A stretch of DNA of 17,794 nt. Source: Archaeoglobus_B sp964471215 (GTDB lineage: Archaea > Halobacteriota > Archaeoglobi > Archaeoglobales > Archaeoglobaceae). Shown piece by piece: positions 6,136-12,713 of the stretch. A program made the position numbers and the translations under genes. The notes beneath the pieces are model-generated. The model was not told the DNA's origin. It worked only from the letters and a program-made list of their open reading frames with translations, and made no database searches. How positions within the stretch are numbered: the first letter of the stretch is position 1; every line of letters starts with the position of its first letter. The stretch spans positions 1-17,794 of the forward strand of contig CAYYFC010000031.1 in assembly GCA_964471215.1 (NCBI GenBank), written 5' to 3'.

Positions 6136-7278
6136 ATGAAGATAGGGATACCTGTTTTAGATGAATTGATAGGCGAAATACCGCTAGGCAAGGTTATAAC
6201 GTATTACATAGATCCAGAAGTTGAAGGAGATGTCTTCTCAATGCAGACACTCTACAGTAACTTGGAGAAATACAAATGCGTATTTATAACTAGTTCCATG
6301 AGTCCAAGCAGTATAAGGGCTAGATTTAGAGAATTTGGCTGGAATGTTGATGAATCTGAGAACTTTTCAATTCTGGACGCGTATTCTGGATATATAGGTG
6401 ACATATCCGATGAAAGATATATCGTGAGGGATCCGTCCAATTTAGATGAGATGGATAAAGTCGTTTCAAAGGCTATAGAGGAAAACGATTTAATCGTTTT
6501 CGGTTCCCTTTCAACGTTAATAGATATGATAGGTGAGGAGATACTTGATTATGTTGAGAGATGGAATAAGTACGCAAGAATAAACGATTCTGTAATACTC
6601 TACAACTTCGTCGCATGGCCGTACGATAGCAGAATCGTCGATACAATTAAGGATCTCTCGAATGCTGTTATCGAGGTGGGCGGGATATATCATAGGGTGA
6701 TACTCGGCCAGTACTACGGAATACTGAAGGTTGACTGGAAGGAGGTAAAGGGAAAAGCTGTTTTATTCAAGCTTGTGAAACCCGGAGGTATTAAGGCGTA
6801 TATTCCAAAAATACTCGTTACGGGACCATACAATGCCGGAAAGTCAACTTTTGTTCACGCAATATCATGCAGAGCTGTCTCTGTTGATAGATTGGGTACC
6901 ACCGTCGCATTGGATCACGGACATGTCGAATACAAGAGATTTTCAATAGATGTGTTCGGAACGCCTGGACAGGAAAGGTTTGATCCAATTCTAAGGATAC
7001 TCGGAGGGGAGGCGTTGGGTGTTATACTTATAATAGACTCGACAAAACCTGAAGACTTTCCAAGAGCGAAGCAAATGCTCGAGGCCACGACAAAGTTCGG
7101 ACTGCCATATGTCGTTGCAGCAAATAAGCGGGATCTCCCCAATGCATTGGGAGTTGATGAAATTAGAAAGAGGTTAACAGTTCCGAAAGAAGTTCCAATA
7201 GTACCGTGCTCTGCCGTTAAAAAAGAGGGCGTTTTTGATGTTTTGGATGCCCTTTTAAACCTTTTGATAGGTGGTTGA
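6136..7278 (+). CDS. Fusion of degenerate RecA-like domain and Ras/MglA/CvnD-like small GTPase
   Basis: 380 residues in two parts. Residues 1 to about 215 look like a KaiC/RecA fold without a P-loop: IPVLDELIGEIPLGKVITYY opens like KaiC, but no GxxxxGKT follows; NDLIVFGSLSTLID marks the Walker B strand. Residues about 220-380 are a complete small GTPase: G1 GPYNAGKS (230-237), G2 threonines 255-256, G3 DVFGTPGQE (272-280, with Gln279), G4 NKRD (330-333), G5 CSA (358-360). The FGTPGQERF form and the PEDF motif match the COG2229 group that includes Streptomyces CvnD. The following gene encodes a Roadblock protein, the known partner type of MglA and CvnD. The start lies one base after the previous stop. 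Confidence 0.88.
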   Translation: MKIGIPVLDELIGEIPLGKVITYYIDPEVEGDVFSMQTLYSNLEKYKCVFITSSMSPSSIRARFREFGWNVDESENFSILDAYSGYIGDISDERYIVRDPSNLDEMDKVVSKAIEENDLIVFGSLSTLIDMIGEEILDYVERWNKYARINDSVILYNFVAWPYDSRIVDTIKDLSNAVIEVGGIYHRVILGQYYGILKVDWKEVKGKAVLFKLVKPGGIKAYIPKILVTGPYNAGKSTFVHAISCRAVSVDRLGTTVALDHGHVEYKRFSIDVFGTPGQERFDPILRILGGEALGVILIIDSTKPEDFPRAKQMLEATTKFGLPYVVAANKRDLPNALGVDEIRKRLTVPKEVPIVPCSAVKKEGVFDVLDALLNLLIGG

Positions 7279-7279
7279 A

Positions 7280-7648
7280 ATGGTTAGTTTAAGGGAAATG
7301 CTCGAGAAGATTTTGAAAGATTTAAAGGCTATTGGCGATATTGAGGCTACGGCTATTGTGTCAAGAGACGGTTTACTAATTGCTGCGGATATCCCCCAAA
7401 ACGTCAACGCTGAGGCTTTTGCCGCAATGACAGCGACAATGCTCGGTGCAGCCGAAACTGCAAGCTCCGAGCTCGGGAAGGGTATACCTGAGAGGGTTAT
7501 AGTTGAATGTAAGGAGGGAAAGATAATCGCATGCGGAGCGGGTGCAAAGGCTTTATTGGTTTTAATGACGAATCCCAGAGCAAGTCTTGGTCTGGTCCTT
7601 TTTGAAATGGAAAAGGCTAGTGAGAAGATTAAGGATTTATTAAAGTGA
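7280..7648 (+). CDS. Roadblock/LC7 domain protein
   Basis: A 122-residue Roadblock/LC7 protein: an N-terminal helix (LREMLEKILKDLKAI), the strand pair with IEATAIVSRDGLLIAAD, the long helix AEAFAAMTATMLGAAETASSE, then ERVIVECKEGKIIACGAG and ALLVLMTNP. The length is normal for the family. Roadblock dimers bind small Ras-like GTPases; MglB activates GTP hydrolysis by MglA. Being placed immediately after the GTPase fusion makes that the likely partner (inference). ATG at 7280 was chosen over GTG at 7271 because GGTGG precedes it and only three residues differ; it starts one base after the previous stop. Confidence 0.9.
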   Translation: MVSLREMLEKILKDLKAIGDIEATAIVSRDGLLIAADIPQNVNAEAFAAMTATMLGAAETASSELGKGIPERVIVECKEGKIIACGAGAKALLVLMTNPRASLGLVLFEMEKASEKIKDLLK

Positions 7649-7657
7649 GGTGATTTT

Positions 7658-8245
7658 ATGGAACCGTTCGACTATCTTGTAACAGAGGATTTGACAAAAA
7701 AGAGTTGGGATGAGCTCGAGAAAATATTTTTGGAGCATAAGGATGGAAGAATAGTTTTCATAAAAAGAATTCCAGTTGCATCTCTCTATGGGACATTTCT
7801 ATCGGGAATCTATGCACAACTGATTAGAATAGTCGGTAAGGCGGCCAAAGGACTTATACTGAATGCATCGAAGGAGGGTGGATACAGAGCTGGGAGTGCT
7901 ATAAGGAGGAGGTACATAAAGAAGTTTGGTGATTTAACTAGAGATAAAGCCATAGCGATCGCGAAAAACATGATTACGATATGGGATAAATGCTTTGGTT
8001 GGGGAAACTTCGAGTTTAAGATATATGAAGATTCGATTACGGTCATAGTCAAGAATTCGTTTGAAGCTGTCGGATTCTTAAAGTTAAAAAAGGAAAACTC
8101 CGACGTACCGATATGCTGGATGCTGCTCGGCTACATATGGGGTCTGCTTGAAGGGCTACTAAACTGTAAGTTAGACGGGGAGGAGAAGAAATGCTTTGCA
8201 AAAGGAGATGAAAATTGTGTATTCGAATTTAAGGTAAAGGAATGA
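7658..8245 (+). CDS. V4R domain protein, possible ligand sensor
   Basis: A 195-residue V4R (4-vinyl reductase) domain protein. The domain is marked by the helix with LNASKEGGYRAGSAIRRRY (69-86) and the Cys-bearing end EKKCFAKGDENCVFEF (176-191); further cysteines are at 153 and 170. V4R domains bind small hydrophobic molecules in aromatic-response regulators such as XylR and may also bind metal through the C-terminal cysteines. There is no DNA-binding or output domain, so the signal would have to pass to a partner. It is the last gene of the operon, 9 bases after the Roadblock gene, and it converges with thiL. A sensing role is inferred from the family and its context. Confidence 0.85.
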   Translation: MEPFDYLVTEDLTKKSWDELEKIFLEHKDGRIVFIKRIPVASLYGTFLSGIYAQLIRIVGKAAKGLILNASKEGGYRAGSAIRRRYIKKFGDLTRDKAIAIAKNMITIWDKCFGWGNFEFKIYEDSITVIVKNSFEAVGFLKLKKENSDVPICWMLLGYIWGLLEGLLNCKLDGEEKKCFAKGDENCVFEFKVKE

Positions 8246-9160
8246 TTAAAAGTGTGAATAACCCCTGAACTTCACCTTTTCTCTTTTACCGTTCTTTCTA
8301 ACCAACCATACACCTTTACCATCCACAACCTTTCCTATCTCAAATCCATGTGACATCTTTTTTGAAGTGTAGACGAGTTCGTAATCGCCACCTGAGTACA
8401 TGAATAAATCCAGGGCCTTATCGTAATCAACAAACTTAAGAAGATGATCCAGTACAATTTTTTCCTCGTATATTTCAATTCCCACATGGCTCTTCTTTGC
8501 TATCAGGTTTAAAGATATCGCCAAACTGTCGCTTATATCTGTCATAGCATTTGCATGCTCGGCTATTTCCATGCCTTCAAGGACTCTGGGTTCAGGCTTA
8601 AACAGAGAATCCGGGTAGGCTATTAAATCCCTTTTAACACCTGACAAAAGTTGTTCAAGGCTCAGCTGAGCCTTTCCAAGCAGTCCTGTTATAAAAACCC
8701 TATCGCCGACCTTCGCACCTGACTGAGTTATGTACTTATCCGCCACACCGACTGCAAATCCCGATATGAACAGCTCATCGCCGAAATCCACATCCCCTCC
8801 AACAACTGCAACACCGTATCTGTCGGCAAGTCTCCTCATACCATGCAGGATTTTCCTGAAAAACCTCTCATCTACACTGTTCGTTAACGTTATCGTGTAA
8901 AGGAAAAAGAGGGGTTTTGCACCGCTTCCTGCAAGGTCGCTGAGGTTAACGGCAAGAGCCATATGACCTATTTCCTCAGGTTTTATACCCTTAGGAAAGT
9001 CTGCCCTTTCATGCAGACAGTCCGATGTGAGTACGAGATTTTTATCGCATATCCTCACAACTGCGCAGTCATCCTCAGCTATATTAACTACTATGTCATC
9101 CCTCTTAACACTCAGAATTTCCCTTGCAATCTCAATCAGTTCGAACTCTCTCACATTCAT
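8246..9160 (-). CDS. thiL: Thiamine-monophosphate kinase
   Basis: 304 residues, usual for ThiL, which phosphorylates thiamine monophosphate to the cofactor thiamine diphosphate. Family marks: an N-terminal acidic region with EDDCAVV; DCLHERADFPKG; HMALAVNLSDLAGSGAKP; VAVVGGDVD; DRVFITGLLG; NAMTDISDSLAISL; and SGGDYELVYT. These are the metal- and ATP-binding Asp and Gly-rich motifs of the PurM/ThiL superfamily. It is cytoplasmic. The start overlaps the end of nep1 by 29 bases, and the gene is last in a three-gene operon with yjbQ, which also points to thiamine phosphate metabolism. Confidence 0.93.
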   Translation of the reverse strand: MNVREFELIEIAREILSVKRDDIVVNIAEDDCAVVRICDKNLVLTSDCLHERADFPKGIKPEEIGHMALAVNLSDLAGSGAKPLFFLYTITLTNSVDERFFRKILHGMRRLADRYGVAVVGGDVDFGDELFISGFAVGVADKYITQSGAKVGDRVFITGLLGKAQLSLEQLLSGVKRDLIAYPDSLFKPEPRVLEGMEIAEHANAMTDISDSLAISLNLIAKKSHVGIEIYEEKIVLDHLLKFVDYDKALDLFMYSGGDYELVYTSKKMSHGFEIGKVVDGKGVWLVRKNGKREKVKFRGYSHF

Positions 9161-9803
9161 AGATGCACAAAACCTTACATGTTATATATAGGCTTGTTAA
9201 AGGCCTGTCGGCCAGCGATACAAAATCTGCGTTGTGATCTCTTAAGATATTAATTGTTTTATCTTCAAAATCTCCATGCGGGAAAGCACCTATGCATACG
9301 GCTATTTTATCCTCGCTCCTGAAAACCGATCTCATGTAGTCTTCTCCCATGTCACCCCTTTCGCTGAGAACCAATACCTTAAAATCCTCAAGTAGGCTTT
9401 CAAGATTTGCGTCCATTATTTTCAGCAACACCTTCTCATTCGCCCTTATTTCTCTCTTTTTAAACAAATCCTCCATTACACCTATAAATCTGTAGTAATT
9501 TCTGGGAATTCTCGTCTCCCTGTTTATCCATATTATTTCATCGTTTATCGTATGGATGAATATCTCCAGATCTTTAATCGTTGAATCCAGTGCAAGTAAA
9601 AGATTCTGATGGATTATATCCGGTCTTCCTCTTTTTTCTTTTTTCTCAAGTGATTTCATTGCCGAATGGTGCTTTGAATCGTCCAGTATCATTTCACCCG
9701 GCTTTTTCTTTCTTCTCTTAGCATCCTTTAAAATTGCAGGATGTCTTACTATGCTCTGGGGGATTAACTCAAGGGATGTGTCCAAAAATATCAATCTCAA
9801 CAT
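9132..9803 (-). CDS. nep1: Ribosomal RNA pseudouridine N1-methyltransferase Nep1
   Basis: About 223 residues of the Nep1/Emg1 SPOUT methyltransferase family, which methylates a pseudouridine of small-subunit rRNA and assists 30S assembly. Visible marks: LIPQSIVRHPAILKDAKRR, MILDDSKHHSAMKSL, KRGRPDIIHQNLLLALDS (RNA-binding region), FIHTINDEIIWIN, RIPRNYYRFIGVMEDLF, and the C-terminal SAM-binding knot with AVCIGAFPHGDF. The start at 9803 (MLRLIFLDTS) was chosen because an upstream extension to 9872 only reads through the end of yjbQ in another frame. It overlaps yjbQ by 7 bases and thiL by 29. Confidence 0.92.
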   Translation of the reverse strand: MLRLIFLDTSLELIPQSIVRHPAILKDAKRRKKKPGEMILDDSKHHSAMKSLEKKEKRGRPDIIHQNLLLALDSTIKDLEIFIHTINDEIIWINRETRIPRNYYRFIGVMEDLFKKREIRANEKVLLKIMDANLESLLEDFKVLVLSERGDMGEDYMRSVFRSEDKIAVCIGAFPHGDFEDKTINILRDHNADFVSLADRPLTSLYITCKVLCIYECERVRTD

Positions 9804-10189
9804 GGGATAGTTTTCACAACTATTCTTCTCCTTCTGGGTCCATCCAGTTCTACGAACATTATCCTCTGCCATGTTCCCAGATCGAGTTTACCGTCAGAAA
9901 TAGGTATTACAACACTGTTACCGAGCAGAATCGATCTGAGATGAGAATCTGCGTTATCGTCTATTCTGTTATGGAGATACTCCGCATTTCTCGGTATCAG
10001 CTTTTCTAGCATTATCTCTATATCTCTCTTCAATCCAAGCTCGTCTTCATTTATTATGATTGCTGTAGTCGTATGTCTCGTGTATACAACAGCTATTCCA
10101 TCCTTTATTCCGCTTTTCCTCACCTCCTCTCTGACAATATCCGTTATATCCAGTATCTCAACTCTGTTATTCGTTTTTATCTCAATCAT
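9797..10189 (-). CDS. yjbQ: YjbQ/UPF0047 family protein (possible secondary thiamine-phosphate synthase)
   Basis: A 130-residue protein of the YjbQ family. Signature: VVYTRHTTTAIIINEDELGL, later NADSHLRSILLGNSVVIPI, and the strand GTWQRIMFVELDGPRRR. The His and Glu residues of these motifs form a metal or phosphate site in known structures. The E. coli member was reported to have weak thiamine-phosphate synthase activity. Here it shares an operon with thiL, which uses thiamine phosphate; that is independent support for a thiamine link, though not proof. It is the first gene of the minus-strand operon, with a TATA box close to its start, probably leaderless. Confidence 0.9.
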   Translation of the reverse strand: MIEIKTNNRVEILDITDIVREEVRKSGIKDGIAVVYTRHTTTAIIINEDELGLKRDIEIMLEKLIPRNAEYLHNRIDDNADSHLRSILLGNSVVIPISDGKLDLGTWQRIMFVELDGPRRRRIVVKTIPC

Positions 10190-10207
10190 AAGAAGTAATC
10201 TACCGAT

Positions 10208-10217
10208 ATTTATAAAT
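10208..10217 (-). promoter_or_regulatory. TATA box of the yjbQ-nep1-thiL operon
   Basis: ATTTATAAAT lies 19-28 bases before the yjbQ ATG on the minus strand. The short distance implies a leaderless or nearly leaderless mRNA. Between here and 10370 I see no gene or repeat. Confidence 0.6.
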
Positions 10218-10370
10218 CGTTAACGAAGAGCTTCTGATTTTTTATAAAAATTACAAATGCCAAGAACCTCTAAGATATCCCCATAGACTTAACTCAGTTG
10301 TCTGAAGCAAATTCTTAACGAGGGAATTTCAGCTGTTCCGGTTAAGCCTTTAAGAGCTTCAGTCATCCAT

Positions 10371-10690
10371 AAAACGTCGCTAAGAGAGCTTCAGGGGGGA
10401 GAGGAGTTGAGGGAGTTTGACATTCTCCCAGCACTAAAGTGCGAGAATTCCTTGCGGGAAGATTTGTGCATACCCTCAGCCTCATCGGATATACGCGGGG
10501 TGGGTCAGCACCTCGTTACACCTATCCCTTACGTGATTCGGGGTTATGAAGGCTTGTTTGACCACCTCTCCCCACCTAACACCAATAGATTGGAGCGAGG
10601 TTTTATAAGACTGACTCTCCACATACCTCCCCCCTCCCCTAATTCCATCCCCCGCTCTGAAGAGCGATGCTTTCTTAGCGACGTTTTGTA
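10371..10690 (+). mobile_element. Orphan right-end element (family R, copy B) with inverted terminal repeats
   Basis: 10418-10690 is the fullest copy of the repeat also found at 211-446 (minus) and 12259-12487. It opens with GACATTCTCCCAGCACT and a hairpin GCACTaaAGTGC, and ends with a CGCTCTgaAGAGCG hairpin and CTTAGCGACGTTTTGTA. AAAACGTCGCTAAGAGAGC at 10371-10389 is an inverted copy (one mismatch over 19 bases) of 10669-10687, so the unit is bounded on both sides. No transposase frame lies within. It resembles non-coding IS605-type derivatives that are moved by a transposase acting in trans. The short reading frame inside (10407-10691) has no protein character. Confidence 0.6.
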
Positions 10691-10764
10691 AGATGTTTGT
10701 TCTTTTATAAATAATTAAAAATATTGTAGGAATTTGATCTTAAAAGCCCAATGACAAAAACCGA

Positions 10765-11000
10765 CCTCATAAAGTTATCATGATGGAGTGAAGTGAGAGA
10801 TTACCTACGATAACAATCACCGTTCACTTCATCCGTAGCATCATATAGCGAACTATATTGTTTTATATCAGCCACGGATGAGTTCATCATGGCTAGCATC
10901 CCCCCAACCACCCTACGGCGGACTGCCACCTTCAGGTAATCAGGGTTCATCAGGGATTCATCACCCTCATTAATCATCGGGTTCAGTACATCGGTAATAG
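10765..11000. other. Folded non-coding stretch upstream of the RHH-TnpB pair
   Basis: No reading frame of note is found on either strand. Several pairings are visible: ATATAG-CGAA-CTATAT inside CCGTAGC...GCCACGG (about 10840-10876), GATGA/TCATC just after, ACCTTCAGGT, and two near-direct copies of TCAGGGTTCAT/TCAGGGATTCAT near 10936-10960. It ends near GGGTTCAGTA, which recalls the GGGGTTCAG ends at 2108 and 2683. It may be the left end of the TnpB element, another decayed element, or a non-coding RNA; I cannot tell which. Confidence 0.35.
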
Positions 11001-11011
11001 ATTGTAAGGGA

Positions 11012-11023
11012 AGTTTTATAAAT
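11012..11023 (+). promoter_or_regulatory. TATA box of the RHH-TnpB pair
   Basis: GTTTTATAAATC lies 33-44 bases before the ATG at 11056, leaving room for a short leader that carries GGTG ahead of the start. Confidence 0.5.
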
Positions 11024-11055
11024 CTTACTTCTTGTAGTTCTCATAGGTGTATGAG

Positions 11056-11208
11056 ATGGTGAGGAAGACTGTTGAAGTATCTGATGACCTCTGGAGAGAA
11101 TTTGAGATTTATGCTGTTAAGAAGTTCGGATATTATGGTGCTATAAAGAGAGCATTAGAGGAGGCAATTAGACTATGGTTAGAGGTAGTGAAGAAAGAGC
11201 TACAGTAG
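11056..11208 (+). CDS. Small ribbon-helix-helix (CopG-like) protein
   Basis: A 50-residue protein. KTVEVSDDLWREFEIYAVKK gives the N-terminal beta ribbon and first helix, and YGAIKRALEEAIRLWLEVV the second helix, in the pattern of CopG/MetJ/Arc-type DNA-binding proteins that work as dimers. The start follows GGTG at good spacing. Its last 34 bases overlap the start of tnpB, so the two are translated together. Such proteins usually act as autorepressors or antitoxins; here it occupies the place where the transposase TnpA would stand in a full IS605 element. Control of tnpB or of transposition is inferred. Confidence 0.75.
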   Translation: MVRKTVEVSDDLWREFEIYAVKKFGYYGAIKRALEEAIRLWLEVVKKELQ

Positions 11209-12212
11209 TTGGAAGATTAATCCTTAACAATGAAGTATCTCTAGCTAAATTACTCACCGTAATGAGAATGTTTAGAGATGCTGTTGAGCTAGCTCATACT
11301 CTACTCTTCAAAAAGAAACTTAGCGAAGGTGAGGTTAAGAGGAGATTAACTAGAGTTTTATCTAATGCTTGGTACTCTAGTTCAGCAATTAAAGTTGCTA
11401 AACTGTATAGAGAGCAGGTAAGGATAAAGCTCAGAAAACCGCTACTGTACTCTGTTGGTGCTAAAATTGAAAGAGGTAATCGTAATATCAGATTGATAAG
11501 TACTGATAGAGTGTTAATCAAGATACCATACGCTAACGGTAGACATGAATGGATTGAGGCAAAGGTCAGATTTGGTAAAAAGTACCTCCCACTACTTCAA
11601 GAGTTATTCGGTAACGGTTACAGCTATAGTGCTGGTATAACGATAAAGCTCAAGAACAAAGGAGTAGATTGGAGGAAAGTGTTCAGGAAGAGACTATACC
11701 TCTACCTTAACATTCCAGCTAGTTTATACGTAAAGTATTTTGGTAAAAGAGTTAAGGTAAAACCACAGAACAACCTCTATGCAGGCTTCGACTTTAACGT
11801 TGACAGAATTAACATGGTCATTGTTGATTCTTATGGGAGAATTAGAGACATAAGAAACATTCACTTTCCCGAAGTTGTTAACTACAATAGAGATAAGTCA
11901 AGAGCCATTAGACAAGAAAGCCTCTCAAAACTTGTAGAGTATGCAGTTTCGCATGGAGTAAAATACTTTGTAGTTGAGGAACTCTCAAAGCCAGATAACT
12001 TAAGAGGTAGAGTTAGGAAGTGGTCTATTAGAGAATACCAACAACAAATAGAGATGTTAGTCAAGAAAATTGGTGGTGTTCTCATTAAGGTGAATCCATC
12101 ATTTACTTCAATTGATGCAATAGGTGTTGCTTTATCAAGAAGAATTGATATACATACAGCATCAGCATACCTCATAACTCTCAGAGGTATAAAAAGATAC
12201 ACTATGATATAG
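11175..12212 (+). CDS. tnpB: TnpB-type RuvC endonuclease lacking the zinc ribbon
   Basis: 345 residues of the TnpB/OrfB family (ancestors of Cas12), RNA-guided DNA nucleases of IS200/IS605 elements. The RuvC pieces are present: I in AGFDFNVDRINMVIVD (Asp206), II in YFVVEEL (Glu268/Glu269), III in DIHTASAYL (Asp325). The protein contains no cysteine, so the four-Cys zinc ribbon usual between RuvC-II and III is absent; the gap holds KVNPSFTSIDAIGVALSRR instead. The N-terminal half is basic with long helices, as expected for RNA and DNA binding. The three acidic residues suggest it is still active. No TnpA is nearby, so it is of the IS1341 type or domesticated. Its right end follows 46 bases after the stop. 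Confidence 0.85.
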   Translation: MVRGSEERATVVGRLILNNEVSLAKLLTVMRMFRDAVELAHTLLFKKKLSEGEVKRRLTRVLSNAWYSSSAIKVAKLYREQVRIKLRKPLLYSVGAKIERGNRNIRLISTDRVLIKIPYANGRHEWIEAKVRFGKKYLPLLQELFGNGYSYSAGITIKLKNKGVDWRKVFRKRLYLYLNIPASLYVKYFGKRVKVKPQNNLYAGFDFNVDRINMVIVDSYGRIRDIRNIHFPEVVNYNRDKSRAIRQESLSKLVEYAVSHGVKYFVVEELSKPDNLRGRVRKWSIREYQQQIEMLVKKIGGVLIKVNPSFTSIDAIGVALSRRIDIHTASAYLITLRGIKRYTMI

Positions 12213-12258
12213 AAAGCTATAGTCTAAGGTTTCTGCCTTCATAGTAGACGAAGTCGTT

Positions 12259-12487
12259 GACATCCTCTCTGCACTGAAGTGCCTAGCGGAGATGTTTGCA
12301 TATATTTTCATCGGATATACTCATGGTCCAGCATCTCGTTCACACGTCTTCAGCAAGGAAAAGAAAAAGGGATATAGTTTCCATCTTCTTGGTTGACTCT
12401 CTTACTCGACGTCAAACATATTATAAGACTAACTCTTCACAACCCTAATTCATCCCAGCTCTAGGTCTCCCTTAGCGACTTTTTGTA
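12259..12487 (+). ncRNA. Right end of the TnpB element (family R, copy C), candidate guide-RNA scaffold
   Basis: It begins GACATCCTCTCTGCACTGAAGTGC with the same hairpin as copy B, shares CATCGGATATAC and CAGCATCTCGTTCACAC with it, and ends CTTAGCGACTTTTTGTA. Placed just downstream of tnpB, this is where the guide RNA of TnpB elements is made, the guide being the flanking sequence after the element end. RNA function is inferred from TnpB biology. From 12488 to 12586 the sequence is AT-rich with nothing seen. Confidence 0.55.
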
Positions 12488-12586
12488 ATTATGTTAATCT
12501 AAATAAAATTATTTTTCCTTAAAAATCTGCCACGACTCTTATCTGATTAAATATTTCACTTCAGCATCTAATGTTATGGGTTTTAT

Positions 12587-12679
12587 AACGATTTTTTGTC
12601 AAATGCCTGATTAAGCTATTGATCCTTCTTAAGCAGATTAAAACTGACTCTTACATCATGCCATTTTTGAAAAATCGTT
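12587..12679. repeat. Imperfect inverted repeat downstream of the glycosyltransferase gene
   Basis: AACGATTTTT (12587-12596) is repeated inverted as AAAAATCGTT (12670-12679), and the similarity continues inward with mismatches (CAAATGCCTGAT against CAAAAATGGCATGAT on the other strand). The whole is 93 bases. It could act as a terminator for the minus-strand gene ending at 12714 or be a tiny mobile element. No target duplication was found. Confidence 0.35.
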
Positions 12680-12713
12680 CGACAAAATAGATTTTTAAAC
12701 GTCGCCAAATCGC

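Noticed and set aside
10407..10691. 94-aa reading frame on the plus strand
   Set aside because: It is contained in the right-end element copy B, whose homologues at 211-446 and 12259-12487 do not keep the frame.
10936..10960. Short near-direct repeats considered as a CRISPR array
   Set aside because: Only two copies about 12 bases long without a spacer of regular length, and no cas genes are in the window.
10936..10965. Possible box C/D guide RNA on the minus strand (TGATGA and CTGA motifs)
   Set aside because: The boxes are too close together to hold guide sequences of normal length, and the region is better described as an unassigned folded stretch.
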